Assembly: GCA_003254905.1 (NCBI GenBank) | Contig: QANU01106758.1 | Coordinates: 68,116 to 132,115 of the forward strand | DNA: 64,000 nucleotides | Direction of reading: 5' to 3' | From: Nissolia schottii | Taxonomy: Eukaryota; Streptophyta; Magnoliopsida; Fabales; Fabaceae | Shown: in pieces, positions 34,280 through 47,251 of the stretch | Layout: each line of letters starts with the position of its first letter | Numbering within the stretch: the stretch's first letter is position 1 | The notes under the pieces: generated by a model | Told to the model about the DNA's origin: nothing | Database searches by the model: none | What the model saw: the letters and a program-made list of their open reading frames with translations, nothing else | Position numbers and translations under genes: made by a program

Positions 34280-34885
34280 ATTTACTGACATCTAAAGCTC
34301 TGGTTTTAACCCTCTCTGGCATTTCTCGCACTTCCATGACTCGTCCGGGTTAAGCTGGTATGTGCGAGAGTAATGGCACAGTCGTTAAATATTGGCCGTG
34401 TACTCGGCTACCGTCATGTGGCCCTGTTGCAATGCGAGGAACTCAGCCTCCTTCTGCTCCCTCAATCCAATTGGAAAGTATTTGTCCATGAAGGCCATGG
34501 TGAACTGGGTCCATGTGATTGAGGCTTCTCCTTCCTTTAGGAGGGAGCTAGTGGAGTCCCACCATTCACTCGTGGCACCCCGCATTCTTCTGGTAGCGAA
34601 TCTGACCTTCTGGTCATCCGTACAGCGGAGGTCACCTAGAACTTGCTCCATTTCCTTTACCCAGTGATGGACTTGCTCCGGGTCCATTATCCCTTCAGAA
34701 GTTAGAGGGTTGGCTCGTGTAAAGTCAGTGTATTTCTTCGCATCAACATCCTGCCCAAGTGGTGGAGTATCTCTCTGAATAGTCGCGGCTGCAATCTGGG
34801 CCGTCGCTTGGGCCAGCTGTCGGAGGATCTCGATGAGACCAACGTCCACAATTTCGCGTTGTGTAGGATCCCTTCTAGGCGGCAT
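34280..34885 (-). pseudogene. H gag, N-terminal part
   Basis: Start ATG at 34885 (MPPRRDPTQREIVDVGLIEI). An open frame runs to 34385: AQATAQIAAATIQRD, DAKKYTDFTRANPL, PEQVHHWVKEMEQVLGDL, SEWWDSTSSLLKEGE, MAFMDKYFPIGLREQKEAEF, LALQQGHMTVAEYTANI. Beyond 34385 there is a frameshift, then SRTYQLN-like codons and an in-frame stop before QMSVN, where LTR I interrupts. It is the least damaged gag here and shows what residues L has lost. Confidence 0.88.
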
Positions 34886-35056
34886 GGCTGGTTTCGTCGC
34901 ACCTGCAAAAATCCTAAGTTGATCAGTCTCAAAATAAGTTAGGGCACAAAGATCCAGCATATACAACTTATTAGGGTATACACTGTGAATCATGCTCGAA
35001 AGCATAGTGCAGTCCAGTCCTCAGGCTCCATGGGACCAAACTACTCTGATACCAAC
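34886..35056 (-). promoter_or_regulatory. leader of H: PBS, TTCG hairpin, acceptor-like site
   Basis: PBS complement CTCTGATACCA ends at 35054. Hairpin ATGCT-TTCG-AGCAT at 34992-35005. GGATTTTTGCAG|GT lies at about 34901-34912, just before the gag ATG. Confidence 0.82.
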
Positions 35057-37708
35057 TGTAACACCCCTACTAACTGCCCACTTCTATGGTAGCAAGCAAT
35101 ACTCACAGGGTTGTTATTCGTTGTGTCGGGTTATCTTTAGTCCTTACTTTTACCTTTGCAAATATCTCTTATGTGAAAATATGGACCATTTTGAAAATTG
35201 TTCGTGTGCTTTATCTATTTAGAAAGTAGGAGTCGTGCATGATTAAGAGAACATATAACAATAGTCGCTAGCGTCTAACATAAGTTAGGTGGTAACCGAA
35301 GTAGAGCATGGAGAGTATATGTGCATATATATAATTACAAACAAGGTCTAGGACATAGTTACATATTGTCTTAATAAATATTTACACAAAATATATAAAA
35401 GTCATAGAACATTATACAAAACAACTAGCATCTATTGCCTTGTTGCATCGGTGAGCTTCTGCTGTTCTCCCGAAGCGTTCCTGTTGCTGTCCATCCGCTA
35501 GCTACCATGTGTCGCGTTCGTCAATCCATTCACTGTGCGCTTCTGGATCCCTAACTAAGTGGGGGTGAGAACTCTTGGTCCTCAGTCGGGTTCCTTAGCG
35601 TTAACTAACGTTCATTTTCTCAGTTATCCTCCAGGCCGTCCAGGAGATCTCTAAGTGATCATGCAAACTAAACTCCTATTGATTATTATCTTTGCCTATA
35701 ATCTTGAACAACTTTATCTAAGTTACAAGGTGATCAGGGGATCTAGTCTTTCTTATCTAGGTTCTCGCGCTTTCTATTCTTAACCGTCGTAACATAACCA
35801 CATATACATGAATGCAGATAGACTCTACTGGTCATCACGCATATGTTACGCGAGAATCATTCCACCATGCTTGCCAGGAATGGGGTAGTTCATCCTGCAT
35901 TCCAGGCAGGGTATCATTACAGGGGGTCATCATGCCGATGGGGCACGGTATTAATGCATGAGACTCATCATCGTTCATTAAACTGTGTCACACCTACTCG
36001 TACACGGGGCCCGTTGACCCGCATGGCAGTATACGACCTGCCTTTTCTGCCTGCTCCTCGAGGACACATGACTCCACCCCCGTACCGGGTGGCGAGGGGC
36101 CGCCTTCCTTTGGGCTAAGCCGGAAGTGGACCGTTTAACCATTACACGTTTATTCATTCATAACATTGACCATACTCACATTTATCTTTTCCATTGGACC
36201 ACATTCAAGTTCCGTACGTTCCGTTATGATCGTTCATTCATTACGCGTTCATTAAGCAAAACCTTCTAGTGATCTACCCTCATGATGCATGCTTTACCAA
36301 ACACATAATCACATAAGCATATCTTCATCTACACATAAGTCATTCGGGTATGGGATTGTTGGAGCCAGGCAGCATAAGGTATCTTTCACAACCTCACCAT
36401 CATAAATTTTCATAAACTGGCTCCCGTGAAGCAACCACGATTCAGGCCGTTCAGCGTCCATTGGAGCCGCTTAGCATCCATTGGGGTCGCTTAGCGCCCA
36501 TTGGAGCTACTCAGCGGTCCCTAGAGTCAACCTAGTCACAGATCAGGTTTCAAAGAAGTTGTTAAGGTTTATATCCCAGGCCGCTCAGCAGTCCCTGGAG
36601 GCCGCTCAGCGCCCGGGCGTGACTAAGGTTCCTCCTTTGTCTTCTTGTATTTCTTTCAAACTGTTTCCATGGCCACTGCTTGGGGCTTCACCACAAGTTC
36701 CAACAATCACCATACAGTCATACTCAGCTCAGAAAACATAGCAAAGTCATCTACCTATCCCTAACATAGCAGTTCTAGCATAAGACATAATATAAGCATA
36801 TAAGCAAAACAGGCACATAGAAGCCACCAAGGAGGTGAGCAAGTTTAGGATTACCCACTTTCTTGGAGGATTAGAGATAGTTAGGAGGTTAGAACAGAGG
36901 TTCCCAGAGCGTTGTGCTTCCCTGACTAGCTTCCCGCGTCTTTTCGGCAGCGTAACGACAGGGTCTCCGAACTGAGCGAACTTGAGCAGGAACTCAAGAG
37001 ATGTGAAAATAAAGAAATGAAATGCCATGGAGGGGTATTTATAGCCTCCTTGGCCGTGGGGTATGGGCAAATATGGTGCACAAATTTATTTTGAAAAAGA
37101 AAAAGGAAAAAAGAAATTAAATTACATGGATAAAGATGATGACTAAGATCCTAGTCATCTTTGACTTTCACCAAGAATACTTGGTCCAAATTAGGAGAGA
37201 GAAAACATGAGAGAGATCAGATTGGGTGGCCGTGGGCCCACTTCTCAGTCCTGTTTGATCTTGTTTTATCGTACGCTGTCCGGGTGCTTCGCGTACGGCC
37301 GTCCAAAAAATATTTCGCTTACATTTTCGCGATCTCCTAAGCTTCCTAGTGAGGGTTTAGGGTTGAGTCAAGGGATTTGTAACCTTTCCTTGCATAAGGG
37401 TTGGGTTTCCAGAGACTTGGGACTCTTTGATCAACTCTAGGGGCTGAAAGAAGGTGATCTAGTGTCTGCAGAATCGTCGGAAACTAAGCAGAACTCCGTT
37501 TTTTCGACGGTTTAAGTTTACCGCCGAATTCTAAGGGTCAAGGGGAATCATTTAGGTGTCATCAGAATTTCGAGAAACTAAACAGAAAAATTTCTACAGA
37601 CACTTTTGTCCTAAGGATTCAGGCTTTTATATATTTTTAACCTATACGGAGGGCTTTTACTGATGTTTTCTTGTGAAATCTTTTCTAAGGGAAAAGTGGG
37701 ATGTTACA
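35057..37708 (-). repeat. 5' LTR of H
   Basis: TGTAACACCCCTACTAACTG to AAAGTGGGATGTTACA, 2652 bp. TATA complement 37036-37043; GTGGGTAA complement 36851-36858 (185 bp). Conserved module 35543-35740; array 36446-36615. It differs from the 3' LTR by several short indels (near 35232, 36000 and 36725) but is otherwise very similar. Confidence 0.9.
35543..35740 (-). promoter_or_regulatory. conserved LTR module, copy 10 (H 5' LTR)
   Basis: As the copy at 24993, ending on the element strand in AGTTAGGGATCCAG at 35543. Confidence 0.6.
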
Positions 37709-37713
37709 CTGTG

Positions 37714-38642
37714 CGTGTTCATAGGATAATATAGATATGCAAGCGATAGAGTCTCAAAGGACTTAAGCGATAACCAGTCTACTGGTGTTCATACCAAACA
37801 TTTCTTGATATAAAGATACACATTCGCATGGTCCAAAATACAAGTACACAATTGAATAGTAATAACTATTACAGTTACTGGACATAATCGTTAATGGTCT
37901 CTCTCGACCATTTAACGGTTACATAACCCAGAACAATACTTGCCATCTTGCTTGGTTACCAAAGGGTAGCTCCTGCTGTTCCTCAGGGATCGTCCGGCTT
38001 GGAGGCCTTAGGCCGTCATGCCTCTAGCTGTCCTGGGATGCCTCGTCGTCTTAGATGTACCGGTCGTACCTGCCTAGAACCATAAAAGAGTGGGGGTGAG
38101 AACGTTGCATTCTCAGTGGGGTCCTTGGGGCATGACTACTCATTTCTTTACTCCAATTATGATTCCGTCGCTCAGGGTGTCTCTAGGTGGTAAATTGATA
38201 CTATAATCCCTACCGGTTATTATCTGTTCTAGTCCTGAGCAGCTTTATCTAATTTATTAGGTGATCGTAGGAATCTCTAGTCTTTTTATTATCTATGGCT
38301 TCATGCTTGTTAACTTTCTTCGCTTGATCTACAACGGTTATATAGGCCATTTTGAGCGTTCTCTTGATGGTACTTGTATGCTATATAGAGATTTACATAC
38401 ATATAGTCATACATCACATATCTTATGCATGAGGGGATCTGGGGTTCTCTTACGCTTCTGGTCAAACTAAGGGACCGAGGTCACGTCCTTCTTAGCTCTT
38501 TATGTCCTTCCACCTTTGTATATCGAGGGACTGTCGCCCCTACCCGGTGTACAACCTACTTCTAACTTCCATATTAAGGACGACCAGGCAGTGCTCTAAC
38601 TTGAGTGGTTGCGAACCACCAATGAAAACTAGGGTCATTTAT
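37714..38642 (-). repeat. LTR G, segment 3
   Basis: CGTGTTCATAGGATAATATA then GCAAGCGATAGAGTCTCA, the order seen in LTR J after 28975. Conserved module at 38074-38270. Interrupted by LTR K (TSD TTTAT at 38638-38642). Confidence 0.8.
38074..38270 (-). promoter_or_regulatory. conserved LTR module, copy 11 (G)
   Basis: Element strand: GAGAAT, loop GCAAC, GTTCTC, CACCCCCACTC, TTTTATGGTTCTAG. Confidence 0.6.
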
Positions 38643-40176
38643 TGAAACACCCTAGCTAGCTAGTCCAAGCTTAAGTCGCAAACCTGCTGACTAGGTTGTT
38701 ATCTCTTTTGGTTGGGATAATACTTAGTCCCGCTTATGAGTTTAAAAATACAGTTACCCAGAAATATGGACCCAATTTTCAAATTTTTTTTATACGTATC
38801 CTAGTATAAAATATGAGCCTGGTTCTTGACAGAACATATATTGTGAGTGGTAACGTAGCATACTTAACTGATATTAATTAGGTATATTCAACATTCATAG
38901 CAACCAAAGGTCCATGCCATATATTCACAAATTGTTACACATGTAATATTATAGATGTTACGTACAATTACATAGTAGTACACGCATATAGCCTACTGAT
39001 TAAGGACTAGTGCGAGATCTCTATCGTAGCTCTATTTTCCTTATTCCTCTATCCATCTTCTTCAGTGTTGCTGGTCCTTGTATTGCTTGCACTGTTCTGA
39101 CATCCTCTGCATCCTTGTCGTGCTCGCCTAGAACCATAAAGGAATGAAGGATGAGAACACTGCATTCTCAGTGGGAAACCTTAATCGTCGTAACTTGTTT
39201 CATACTCAATTATGATTCCGCCGCTCAGGGGTCTCTAGGTGTCACAGTTACACTATGGTCCTACTAGTTATTAATATCCATGCTAAGTCTGACCAACTTT
39301 ATCTATATTACTAGGTGATTAGGGAACCTATTCTTCATTATCAACGTCATCTCTCTGCTAGTCTAGTCCCTAACTCATATACTGTATACAATTCCACATA
39401 GCTACACTACGGTATCAAAATCATCATCATTTTGTTGAAAATCATTTTACTCCCGCAGTATTAGGCACGCGTTATTAGCGGTTCCGCCTTCGTCCCTTGT
39501 AGTTGCGGCCACACCGCTATAACCACACTTTTAGCCCGCATCGTGGCAGCCAGGTCGCGCTAACCTGAAGGGTCTCACCTGCAGCGTCTTGACCCCGTAA
39601 TTCTCACTAACCACGACCGAGGTGACCATCAAAAGGATGGCTGTGGGGTCGGACCTACGACTCGACCGGGACTAAGACCTTCCCCAAAAGCCGAGCCCTC
39701 GGCCCTTTTAGAGGGGGGTTTTTCCCATCATCATCATCATCATGTGCACAACTCAGTATTTGATGCAACAGTTCATATATAATAAACACAGTTCATCATC
39801 ATCTTAAAGCAATCATATCCTTTCATTATCTTAAAGTAACAATTTTGATTAGGTTTTGTCGTGTCCGGTCCCAGTACTTCGTGTACAGTTATTCTAAAAA
39901 TATTTCGATCACATCATTGTGATCTCCTAATTTTCCTAAAGAATAATCTAGGTTCATTTGGGGTATTTATAAATTCTCGTCTGTAACCGTACCTTTTACG
40001 GATACTTTGGACGGGCGACTATACTCAGACGCCAAAAAGGTTTATTCTAGTGTCTGCAGAATTTTGTGAAAGTAGAATTATTTTTACATACACTTTTAAC
40101 CTAAGAGTTTATGTGAGGGCTTGATTCCCTATTTAGTTTATGAAATCTTTACTAAGGGAAAAAGCGGGATGTTACA
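38643..40176 (-). mobile_element. solo LTR K, internally deleted
   Basis: TGAAACACCCTAGCTAGC to AAAGCGGGATGTTACA, 1534 bp, exact duplication TTTAT (38638-38642 and 40177-40181). The same family as I (about 3 kb); the region holding TATA, leader and donor-like site is missing, near 39840. Conserved module 39127-39320. Confidence 0.9.
39127..39320 (-). promoter_or_regulatory. conserved LTR module, copy 12 (K)
   Basis: Element strand: GAGAAT, loop GCAGT, GTTCTC, CATCCTTCATTCC, TTTATGGTTCTAG. Confidence 0.55.
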
Positions 40177-40181
40177 TTTAT

Positions 40182-40922
40182 CACCCATCAATAGGAATAA
40201 CCATCCACCTAGCGGGATGGCGAGGGGCCGGTCCTTGTGACACGACTAGGCATGGACTCATGCTTTCCTCGGCCTGCCCTCATGACATGATCGGGAACTT
40301 ACTTTCACTCTCTGCCAGGCCCTTGTGATGCTAGCAAGAGTGTTCTGGTTAACTTTCTTTGGGACTTTGTGATGTCATGTCCTCAATCATTCATTTTTTC
40401 TTACTTTCTTTCTTTCTTTCTTTCTTTTTTTCTTTTCTTTTCATCATAAAAATAGGTCTTAAACCTACTTTCACATCATTGACCAATCCATCTTGTTGGA
40501 CTATGAGGGGCTTGTCCTGTGGACTTGCCAAGAGAGGGGATAACCCTAATCATATAACTACGTACTTTCTTTAAGGTACACCAGACCCTCTATGGCCGAA
40601 ACCTTCTTAAGGATATGACTTTTTCCCTAGGAGTCAATTATGATCTTTTAAGACTTTAGGTGATAACTTCTAGTTATCTACAGTCATCCTAAACTATAAT
40701 GACGACCGAGTCCTCATGATGGATGCTATCCCAGGTACAACACATAATCACATAGCCATCTATATCATTATATGTATAGTTCAGGAATTTGGTGCTTGGT
40801 TGGAGTGTGCGGCCCATGAAGACTTCTCGTTCAAGGTTAACTTAGTGAACTAGGATTTTTTCAGGCCGCTCAGCGCCCTAGAAGGGGTTTGAAGGTTCCA
40901 ACATTTGAGCAATAGTGAAAAG
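40182..40922 (-). repeat. LTR G, segment 4
   Basis: Continues after K (TAACCATCCACCTAGCGGGA, as at 29995 in J), holds a TTTC microsatellite at 40397-40442 and one CCGCTCAGCGCC core at 40863, and is cut at 40922 by element L. The end of G is outside the window. Confidence 0.75.
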
Positions 40923-42607
40923 TGTAACATCCCGATTTTCCCCTTATGAAGATTTTGCATAATAAATAAATAAGAATAAATTAATAAGATTGGGAAAATT
41001 TAATCATTAACTTTAATCTTTAAAATATTAGCTAAAAATAGTACTTGGGTGATTTCGCGGAGTCTTGTGAGGTCCGAATCGATTTCCAGTTACTATTAAA
41101 ATTTAATTACGACTCAAAGCAGTCCGTAAAATACACTAATATGAAAATAAATTCAAGAATGCCCCATCAAATTAAATAACTAATAAGGAAAATTTTGTTG
41201 ATCACAACGGTATGCCCGAAATATTTTTAGGACAACCGTACACAAATAATTAAGAACCAAACGCGATCAAGTCGGGACAAATGGAGCACGTGGCTACAGC
41301 CATCGTCAACCAAGGAAAGAAACAAAACGAAGATATAAGAAAGAGAAAGCAGGTAAAGATATTTATATTTATATATAATAATATAATAATAATAATAATA
41401 ATTAACTAACCGTGAGGCGGCATAAGCCACCGCCTCAGGTCCTATATAAATAAGGCCTTTGATGGCCAAATTTCAAGCATTCAGTGCTTTGAAATTCATC
41501 TGCTCCATAGTTAATTGTTCCGTTTGTGCACTCTGCGATTACGCTGTTGGACTCAGGAAAAATAGCATGATCGTCTCAAGGTTCACGGGAGTCTTTTCTC
41601 GCAACTTTCAGAATGCTTAGAAAGTGGGTAATCCTAGACCTGTCTATGTGGTTTATTATAATGTTTTCTGTATGTTTGTATGAAAATATAACGCAATATA
41701 TTTTATGTAGAAAATATGTTTAGTATAACGTATGAATGATTTTATCAAATTTTAATGTCAGAAAATATAATTGTACTGGTTGGGACTATGTGGGAAGGCC
41801 TCAGGTTTCAAAAGCATATTTTGACGCTGGAACTGTTTTGGCCAGCAACACGCTCAGCGGTGCGTTGAGCGGCCCGCTGAGCAGCCTTGCCCAGCCGATG
41901 AGTGGCCTTACCTGAAAATCCATAATTTTGACAGTCCACGGGCCAAGTTTTCATGTTATTCGAAAGACCAAACTTTGTCATTCAAATAACCTTCAAAGAA
42001 CTTAAGAGTTTAGCTTTCCTACGTGTTCCAATTAGCATAGAAACTTAGAAAGTTGTATGTGCAAATAACTGTGAATCTGTTGTGTTTTTAAAGCATGCAT
42101 CATGAGGACTTTAGATCACTAGAGGTTATTACCTAACGACAGGAAAGATCATAATTGAACGAAGGAAACAAGGGGAGAGTCTAAAGGAAAAGATAAACGT
42201 GAGTATGGTCAATGGTATGAAAAAAAATGGTGATAGAAAGAGTAAACGGATAAACGGTCAGCTTTCGGCTTAGCTACAGGGAGGCCCCTCGCCACCTGGG
42301 AAGGGGGTGGAGTCTCGTTGCCTCGAGGAATAGACAGTGAAGCCAAGTCGTGCATCACTATGTGGACGACGGTCCTGAGATGTACGAGGAAGTGTGACAC
42401 GAGTCAAAACGGTAAACTATACGATACCACGCCAGTGAGCCTAATGAACGGTCCATGCATTGATACCGTGCCTCATCGACATGATGAACAGTCCTTGCAT
42501 GATAAACTCTCCTGTGCCTGGCAAGCATGGTGGAACGATCCCGTACAACATATGCGTGATGCACAGTCAAGTATGTCTGCATGCATGTATTAGTAGTTAT
42601 GGTCATG

Positions 42608-43280
42608 CTTATCAAACTCGCGAGTTTAATTAAACTCGTGGAGCCTCCGTAAACTCGGATTGTAAACTCGTACGAGTTTACCTATTATTAAAAAAATATT
42701 AAAAAATATTTTAAAAAATTATTATGCTACAAAAATATATTTAATAAAACTTGAAATTCATAAATACATTTACCTCCATAACAAAACACAAATAAAGATG
42801 AAATATATGAGTTCTTACATACATAATACATATAACATAATACATAGTATTGACTACTAAACATCACAAGAAGCGAGTTTGTGATGATGATGTCTTCAAT
42901 CTAGAACACTAAAGCACAAATAGCAATGCAGAGGTCACGGACCCCAGTAGGAAAGATCCCTGAGAAAAGGATGAAATACATACGATGGATTAGTGACGGA
43001 GCACAAGCAACGACGGAGTACAATTGTAGGCACAACGGTAAATGATAACTCTAAAATACTTAAATGACCTAAATCTAAAAACTCATAGATATGCAAAACA
43101 ATATCAAACTTGTTTTGTCTCTTAAAAAAAAAAACACCCTGCCTGTGTGGTAAACTCGTAAAATCGGCAGTAAACTCGCGATTTTACCCAGAAACGAGTT
43201 TACATGCGAGTTAGCTCAATTTTATAACCTAAACTTGTAAAATCGTACGATTTTACGTGTTAAATCGTGATTTTAATAAC
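42608..43280. mobile_element. non-autonomous TIR transposon in L's 5' LTR
   Basis: Ends CTTATCAAACTCGCG and, reversed, GTTATTAAAATCACG form imperfect inverted repeats. Flanks TATGGTCATG (42598-42607) and TATGGTTACG (43281-43290) agree at eight of ten positions, so the target duplication is 8-10 bp (hAT or MULE range). Both ends are crowded with AAACTCG/CGAGTTT and AAAATCG/CGATTTT subterminal repeats. The AT-rich middle has no coding potential that I can see. Confidence 0.7.
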
Positions 43281-43361
43281 TATGGTTACGGTTACGTTGC
43301 GAAGGTGTATAGAAAGCACAAGAACATAGAAGTAAGTAAAGGAAAGATTAGATTCCCCGAT

Positions 43362-43549
43362 CACCTAGTAAAGTAGATAAAGCCATTCAGGACCTAGACA
43401 AATATAATAATCAGTAGGAGTTAGTATACATGAACACCTAGAGATCTCCTGAGTGGCCTGGAACATAATGGAGAAATAAAACGATAAGTAGCGCTAGGGA
43501 TCCCCACTGAGGACGAAGAGTTCTCACCCCCACTCTTTTATGGTTCCAG
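43362..43549 (+). promoter_or_regulatory. conserved LTR module, copy 13 (L 5' LTR)
   Basis: AGATAAAGCCATTCAGGACC, TAATAATCAGTAGGAG, GAGATCTCCTGAGTGGCC, then GAGGAC, loop GAAGA, GTTCTC, CACCCCCACTC, TTTTATGGTTCCAG ending at 43549. A clear complete copy. Confidence 0.65.
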
Positions 43550-43601
43550 ACATACAGAGTGAAAGGATCGATGATAGGGACGCGTGGTAGACGATGGGTG
43601 G

Positions 43602-45221
43602 TGATGAAAGCCTTTTTAACCACTTTCTAAGATCTTGACACAGCTTAGATTTTGTCACAAGTATGCCAAGCTCGTAGAAAGCTTCTATGCGCTTTTGTCG
43701 CTCAAATTAAATATTTATATACATACCTACTTTACGGATTTCAGATTCCAAAGGAATCCAATTGCAGTACAGGGTATGGTCGATCCCACAGGGAGTTATA
43801 AAAATACCGTTCTTGAGTTCATTTAATTAAACAATGAGGTGAAAGATTTGCGATTTGATTTATATTTAAATAGACTAAATAAATAAAAGATAGGAAAATA
43901 AAATAGGAAACAAATCAGAGGTAGTTCCGGAGCTTGTTGGGAATTTTAATCACATCATAGTTTCATGCGTCCAGTTACTTATTACATAGAACTATCGTTT
44001 GATTGCCCGCCACCAGTTCTTAACTTGTCATTACTTTCGCGCATGATAAGATCATAGGTTTCCTTTGTTAAACTGTCACTTTCGCACACGAGCTTAACAA
44101 AGTACACCCGCGTTAATCCAGATGTTAAAACGGATAATCTTTATTCCGGTTATGGAAACAAGATTAGATGAAATGGTTTAGTTCTGACTCTAATGATTAT
44201 AACTTCCGTTCACAATGTTCAAGCCTAGGATCTAGTTAAGCATAATGACGTTGATCTTAACTTAGTTATGATTCAATTAGCATAACTTCCGTTCATGCAA
44301 CTAAATCCCAAGTCAAGAATCAAAACATTAAACAATACTAGCATTAAGTGTAAAACCATTCAAGCAAATCATAGAAAAAGGATAGATTCATATGTAATAG
44401 TTACATGGATACAAGTAAACTACAATAATGACCAAAATCCCAACAAAAAGAGGGTTAGGAACCCATCTTACAAGAGAATCTTGGAGGCAAGGTTTAGACA
44501 CTTACCATGACACGTGCTCACGCCGTCATGGCCATGGCTTCGCCAAGCTTCCTCGATCTCCGGCTCCTTCACAAGCCTCGTCTTTGTTCCTAACCTAACC
44601 TAAACTAAACTAAGCTTTAAAGTACAAAGGAAATATGTAAAAGAAGTGAAGAATGGAGGGGGAAAGGGATGGTTTCGGAATGGCATGGCCTCCTCTATTT
44701 ATAGGCAAAATTTGGGTCCATCGCTCAGCGGTTTGGGTGTCATCGCTGAGCGATTAATCCTTTATCGCTGGGCGGCGGCGCGTAATCGCTGAGCGATTGT
44801 ACTTTGCATTAAATGCTCGGCAGCTTTTTGCAGGCGGTGCTGACGTGTCGCTCTGTGATTGGCTGGTCCTAGTTGGCTCCAGCTGGCTCAATGATGGCGC
44901 CGGTGCAAGTGGCTTGCCGACTTACTATCGCTGAGCGATTAGAGTAATATCGCTGAGCGATTCGGTCTTTGGCGCTGAGCGATTAAGGTCCTTCGCTGAG
45001 CGATGCCTTCGTCCAGAATCTTCTTTTTAAGCTCTTTTCCAATTCTGCCCTTTTCTTCCCTTCTTCATGGGATTATTCTTCAATAAATTATGCTTGCATC
45101 CTTTTATCAAAACATATTTAAAACCTACAAAACATAGAGATTTAATTAGATAATTCTTTAAAATATGTGAGAATAAGTGCCATTTTGAATGATGAAAATT
45201 GTGTATTTTGGGCACTTATCA
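43602..45221 (-). repeat. 3' LTR of M
   Basis: TGATGAAAGCCTTTTTAACC to GGGCACTTATCA, 1620 bp. TATA complement 44696-44703. The CGCTGAGCG array is at about 44719-45003. This LTR family also forms C. Confidence 0.93.
44719..45003. repeat. phased CGCTGAGCG array in M's 3' LTR
   Basis: Two clusters of four cores each, separated by a ~140-bp spacer rich in GGC and GCTGG. Spacing matches the copy at 50003-50284. Confidence 0.88.
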
Positions 45222-47251
45222 CTCCCCCTGACTTAAGACCTTGTTTGTCCTCAAACAAGAGGTAGTAGAATTATTTTACAAGAGATTAATGCTTATGAAC
45301 AATCGGTTAATGCAATGAATTGAAAAGTTTCAAACAGTTTAAGCTTGAGACCATGTGAAACATAAAAGAACCTGAACAAGTCAAATGCACAATTACTTGA
45401 ATAGCATAAGCAAATCACTCTATCCAATGTCTTTTCCACCAAGGAAATTATCTTTATGCACACTATGGTCAGTGGACCAATTTGGGGTGAGTGTTTTCGC
45501 TCAATATCACCATTGAATCACAACAATGTAAATTTGTTACCTGTCTCATCATTCAATGCAAAAGTATGGTCATGCAAGGATCACAAAGGACTTTAAAGGG
45601 TTGTAATGGGGCTAGGCTACAAAGAACATTGGTTTTTCTGGATATGCAAATTTTCCAAATTAAGAGAGCAATGAAAACCAACTCCTTTGTTGTCCCTTTT
45701 TTTCTTTTTCAACAATTTCCCTTTTTTCTTGTTCAACCCTTTTTCTCCTTGATTTTCTTTTGTCTTCTATCCCTTTTTCTTTTTCTTCTTTTTGTTTTGG
45801 GATAGAATGTGTTCTTTTCTTGATTTTGTTCTTTTGATTCATCTTTTGTACATCCCACTTTTTCTCATCCTTGTCTCCCCCTGACTTGGATCTTTTGCAC
45901 ATAATCCAACTTAAAATGCTCTCTTAATTTTGAAATTAAGGAATAACATTGTTTTTCTTTTTAGGTTCGGGGATTATGAACAAGAATTTTCTCATGTTAG
46001 GCTCAAAAGGTGTGCAAAGGATGTTCCTAATTAAAGGTCAGCTTTATTTGGCCAAGTGGGTTTTAAAATCTAAAGAACAAAATGCCTTGATCATCTCCTA
46101 TTATTTCCATACAATTATCAAATTTAGAGACTCAAACAAATTCAATTGCGTAAAACAATGGTGATTCTCTCTATCTCACTTAAGTGTTTGGCTCACTCCC
46201 TTGCTTGGTTAAGGTTTAATTTCCTTGATTTCAAAACATTTTCAAGGTTATGCTTATGTAGACAAGTATATCCATGCATATGAACATGTGCATGGTAACT
46301 ATGTATGTATTCACAAGTCTAGTATAGATATTGAAACAGTTCAATTCATGATGTATTATGTTCATGCATCAAACCAAGTAAAATAAACTACTACTTTCTT
46401 TTTAAACAAACAAGTCTTAAGCACATATTAAACTACTAAAGAATTAAGTAATTAAGGAAACTAATTAAGGTGCTAGAAAAATCTAAAGTGCTCCCTGTTA
46501 TGGTGAATTTCTTTGAAGTAGCCTTCATGATGTAGCTTCTCCGTAGTTGCTCAAGCTACTTCATCTTGCTTCAATGTTTTGAGGAGATAGAAGCTCATCC
46601 TTCTTGAAGAATCATGCTCTTCATCCTCAGATGTGTGTCTCTCTTTTGGTGTTTGTTAGGAACTTCATTTGGTTGTTCTCCGGCCTGCAAAAACAGTCAA
46701 AGAAAACTTCCTTTCTTCCAAGTAGCGTTAGAGAGATCATGTTTTATTTTGAATCCTTATTGTAGACATAATTTCCTACAATGTGCGGACAGAACTTCCC
46801 GCTTAAGTGGACAGAAGTTCCCACTTTAATTTATGGATTCACAATAAAACATATTAAGGTGCTTTTTGACAAGATTCTTTTCTTAAAAAATTTCTTTTCA
46901 TTTCTTAAACAAATAAGAATCCATTTTCATTTAACTCATGTGCACCTTTCTCAAATAACTGTTTTAAATGGTTTAAATCTGTCATTAGGTTTAGAAATCA
47001 AAAATGCTTCAAGTTTAGCTTAATTTAAAAGGATTGGCATTTTTAAAATTCCAAACATAATTACAAGATTTAAAAATCCTTTATTTCTTTTTCACCATAT
47101 TATAAAAATGTTCTTAACACCTTAAATTAATTATCCTTCAAAATTAATAAACTTCCTAATTAGTAAAACTTACAGAATTCTGGGTTGCCTCCCAGACAGC
47201 GCTTTGTTTAACGTCGTTTGTTTAACGTCTTTAGCCCGACGCATTTTTCTT
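45222..47251. other. non-coding internal region of M
   Basis: About 2 kb between the PPT and the end of gag, where autonomous relatives carry pol. It is T-rich with a TTTTTCTTTTT block at 45695-45800. The segment 46120-46330 recurs inverted in LTR I (33408-33656). I see no gene; short frames are low-complexity. Confidence 0.7.

Larger units (their letters stand above)
24579..37708 (-). mobile_element. Element H: gag-only LTR retrotransposon (TR-GAG type)
   Basis: 3' LTR 24579-27101; PPT complement (TTCTACCCCCTTAG) from 27102; gag in two parts, 27203-27726 and 34280-34885, split by LTR I; PBS and leader; 5' LTR 35057-37708. Flanks CTGCG (24574-24578) and CTGTG (37709-37713) are a duplication with one change. 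With LTR I removed, the internal region is only about 1.4 kb and goes from zinc knuckles to PPT with no protease, RT or integrase. It is a non-autonomous element of the same family as L, relying on polymerase in trans. Confidence 0.88.

Noticed and set aside
34886..35005. Upstream extension of H gag by 40 residues
   Set aside because: The extension covers the leader hairpin and the acceptor-like site; the MPPRR start is shared by A, L and element 1, so it is the likelier start.
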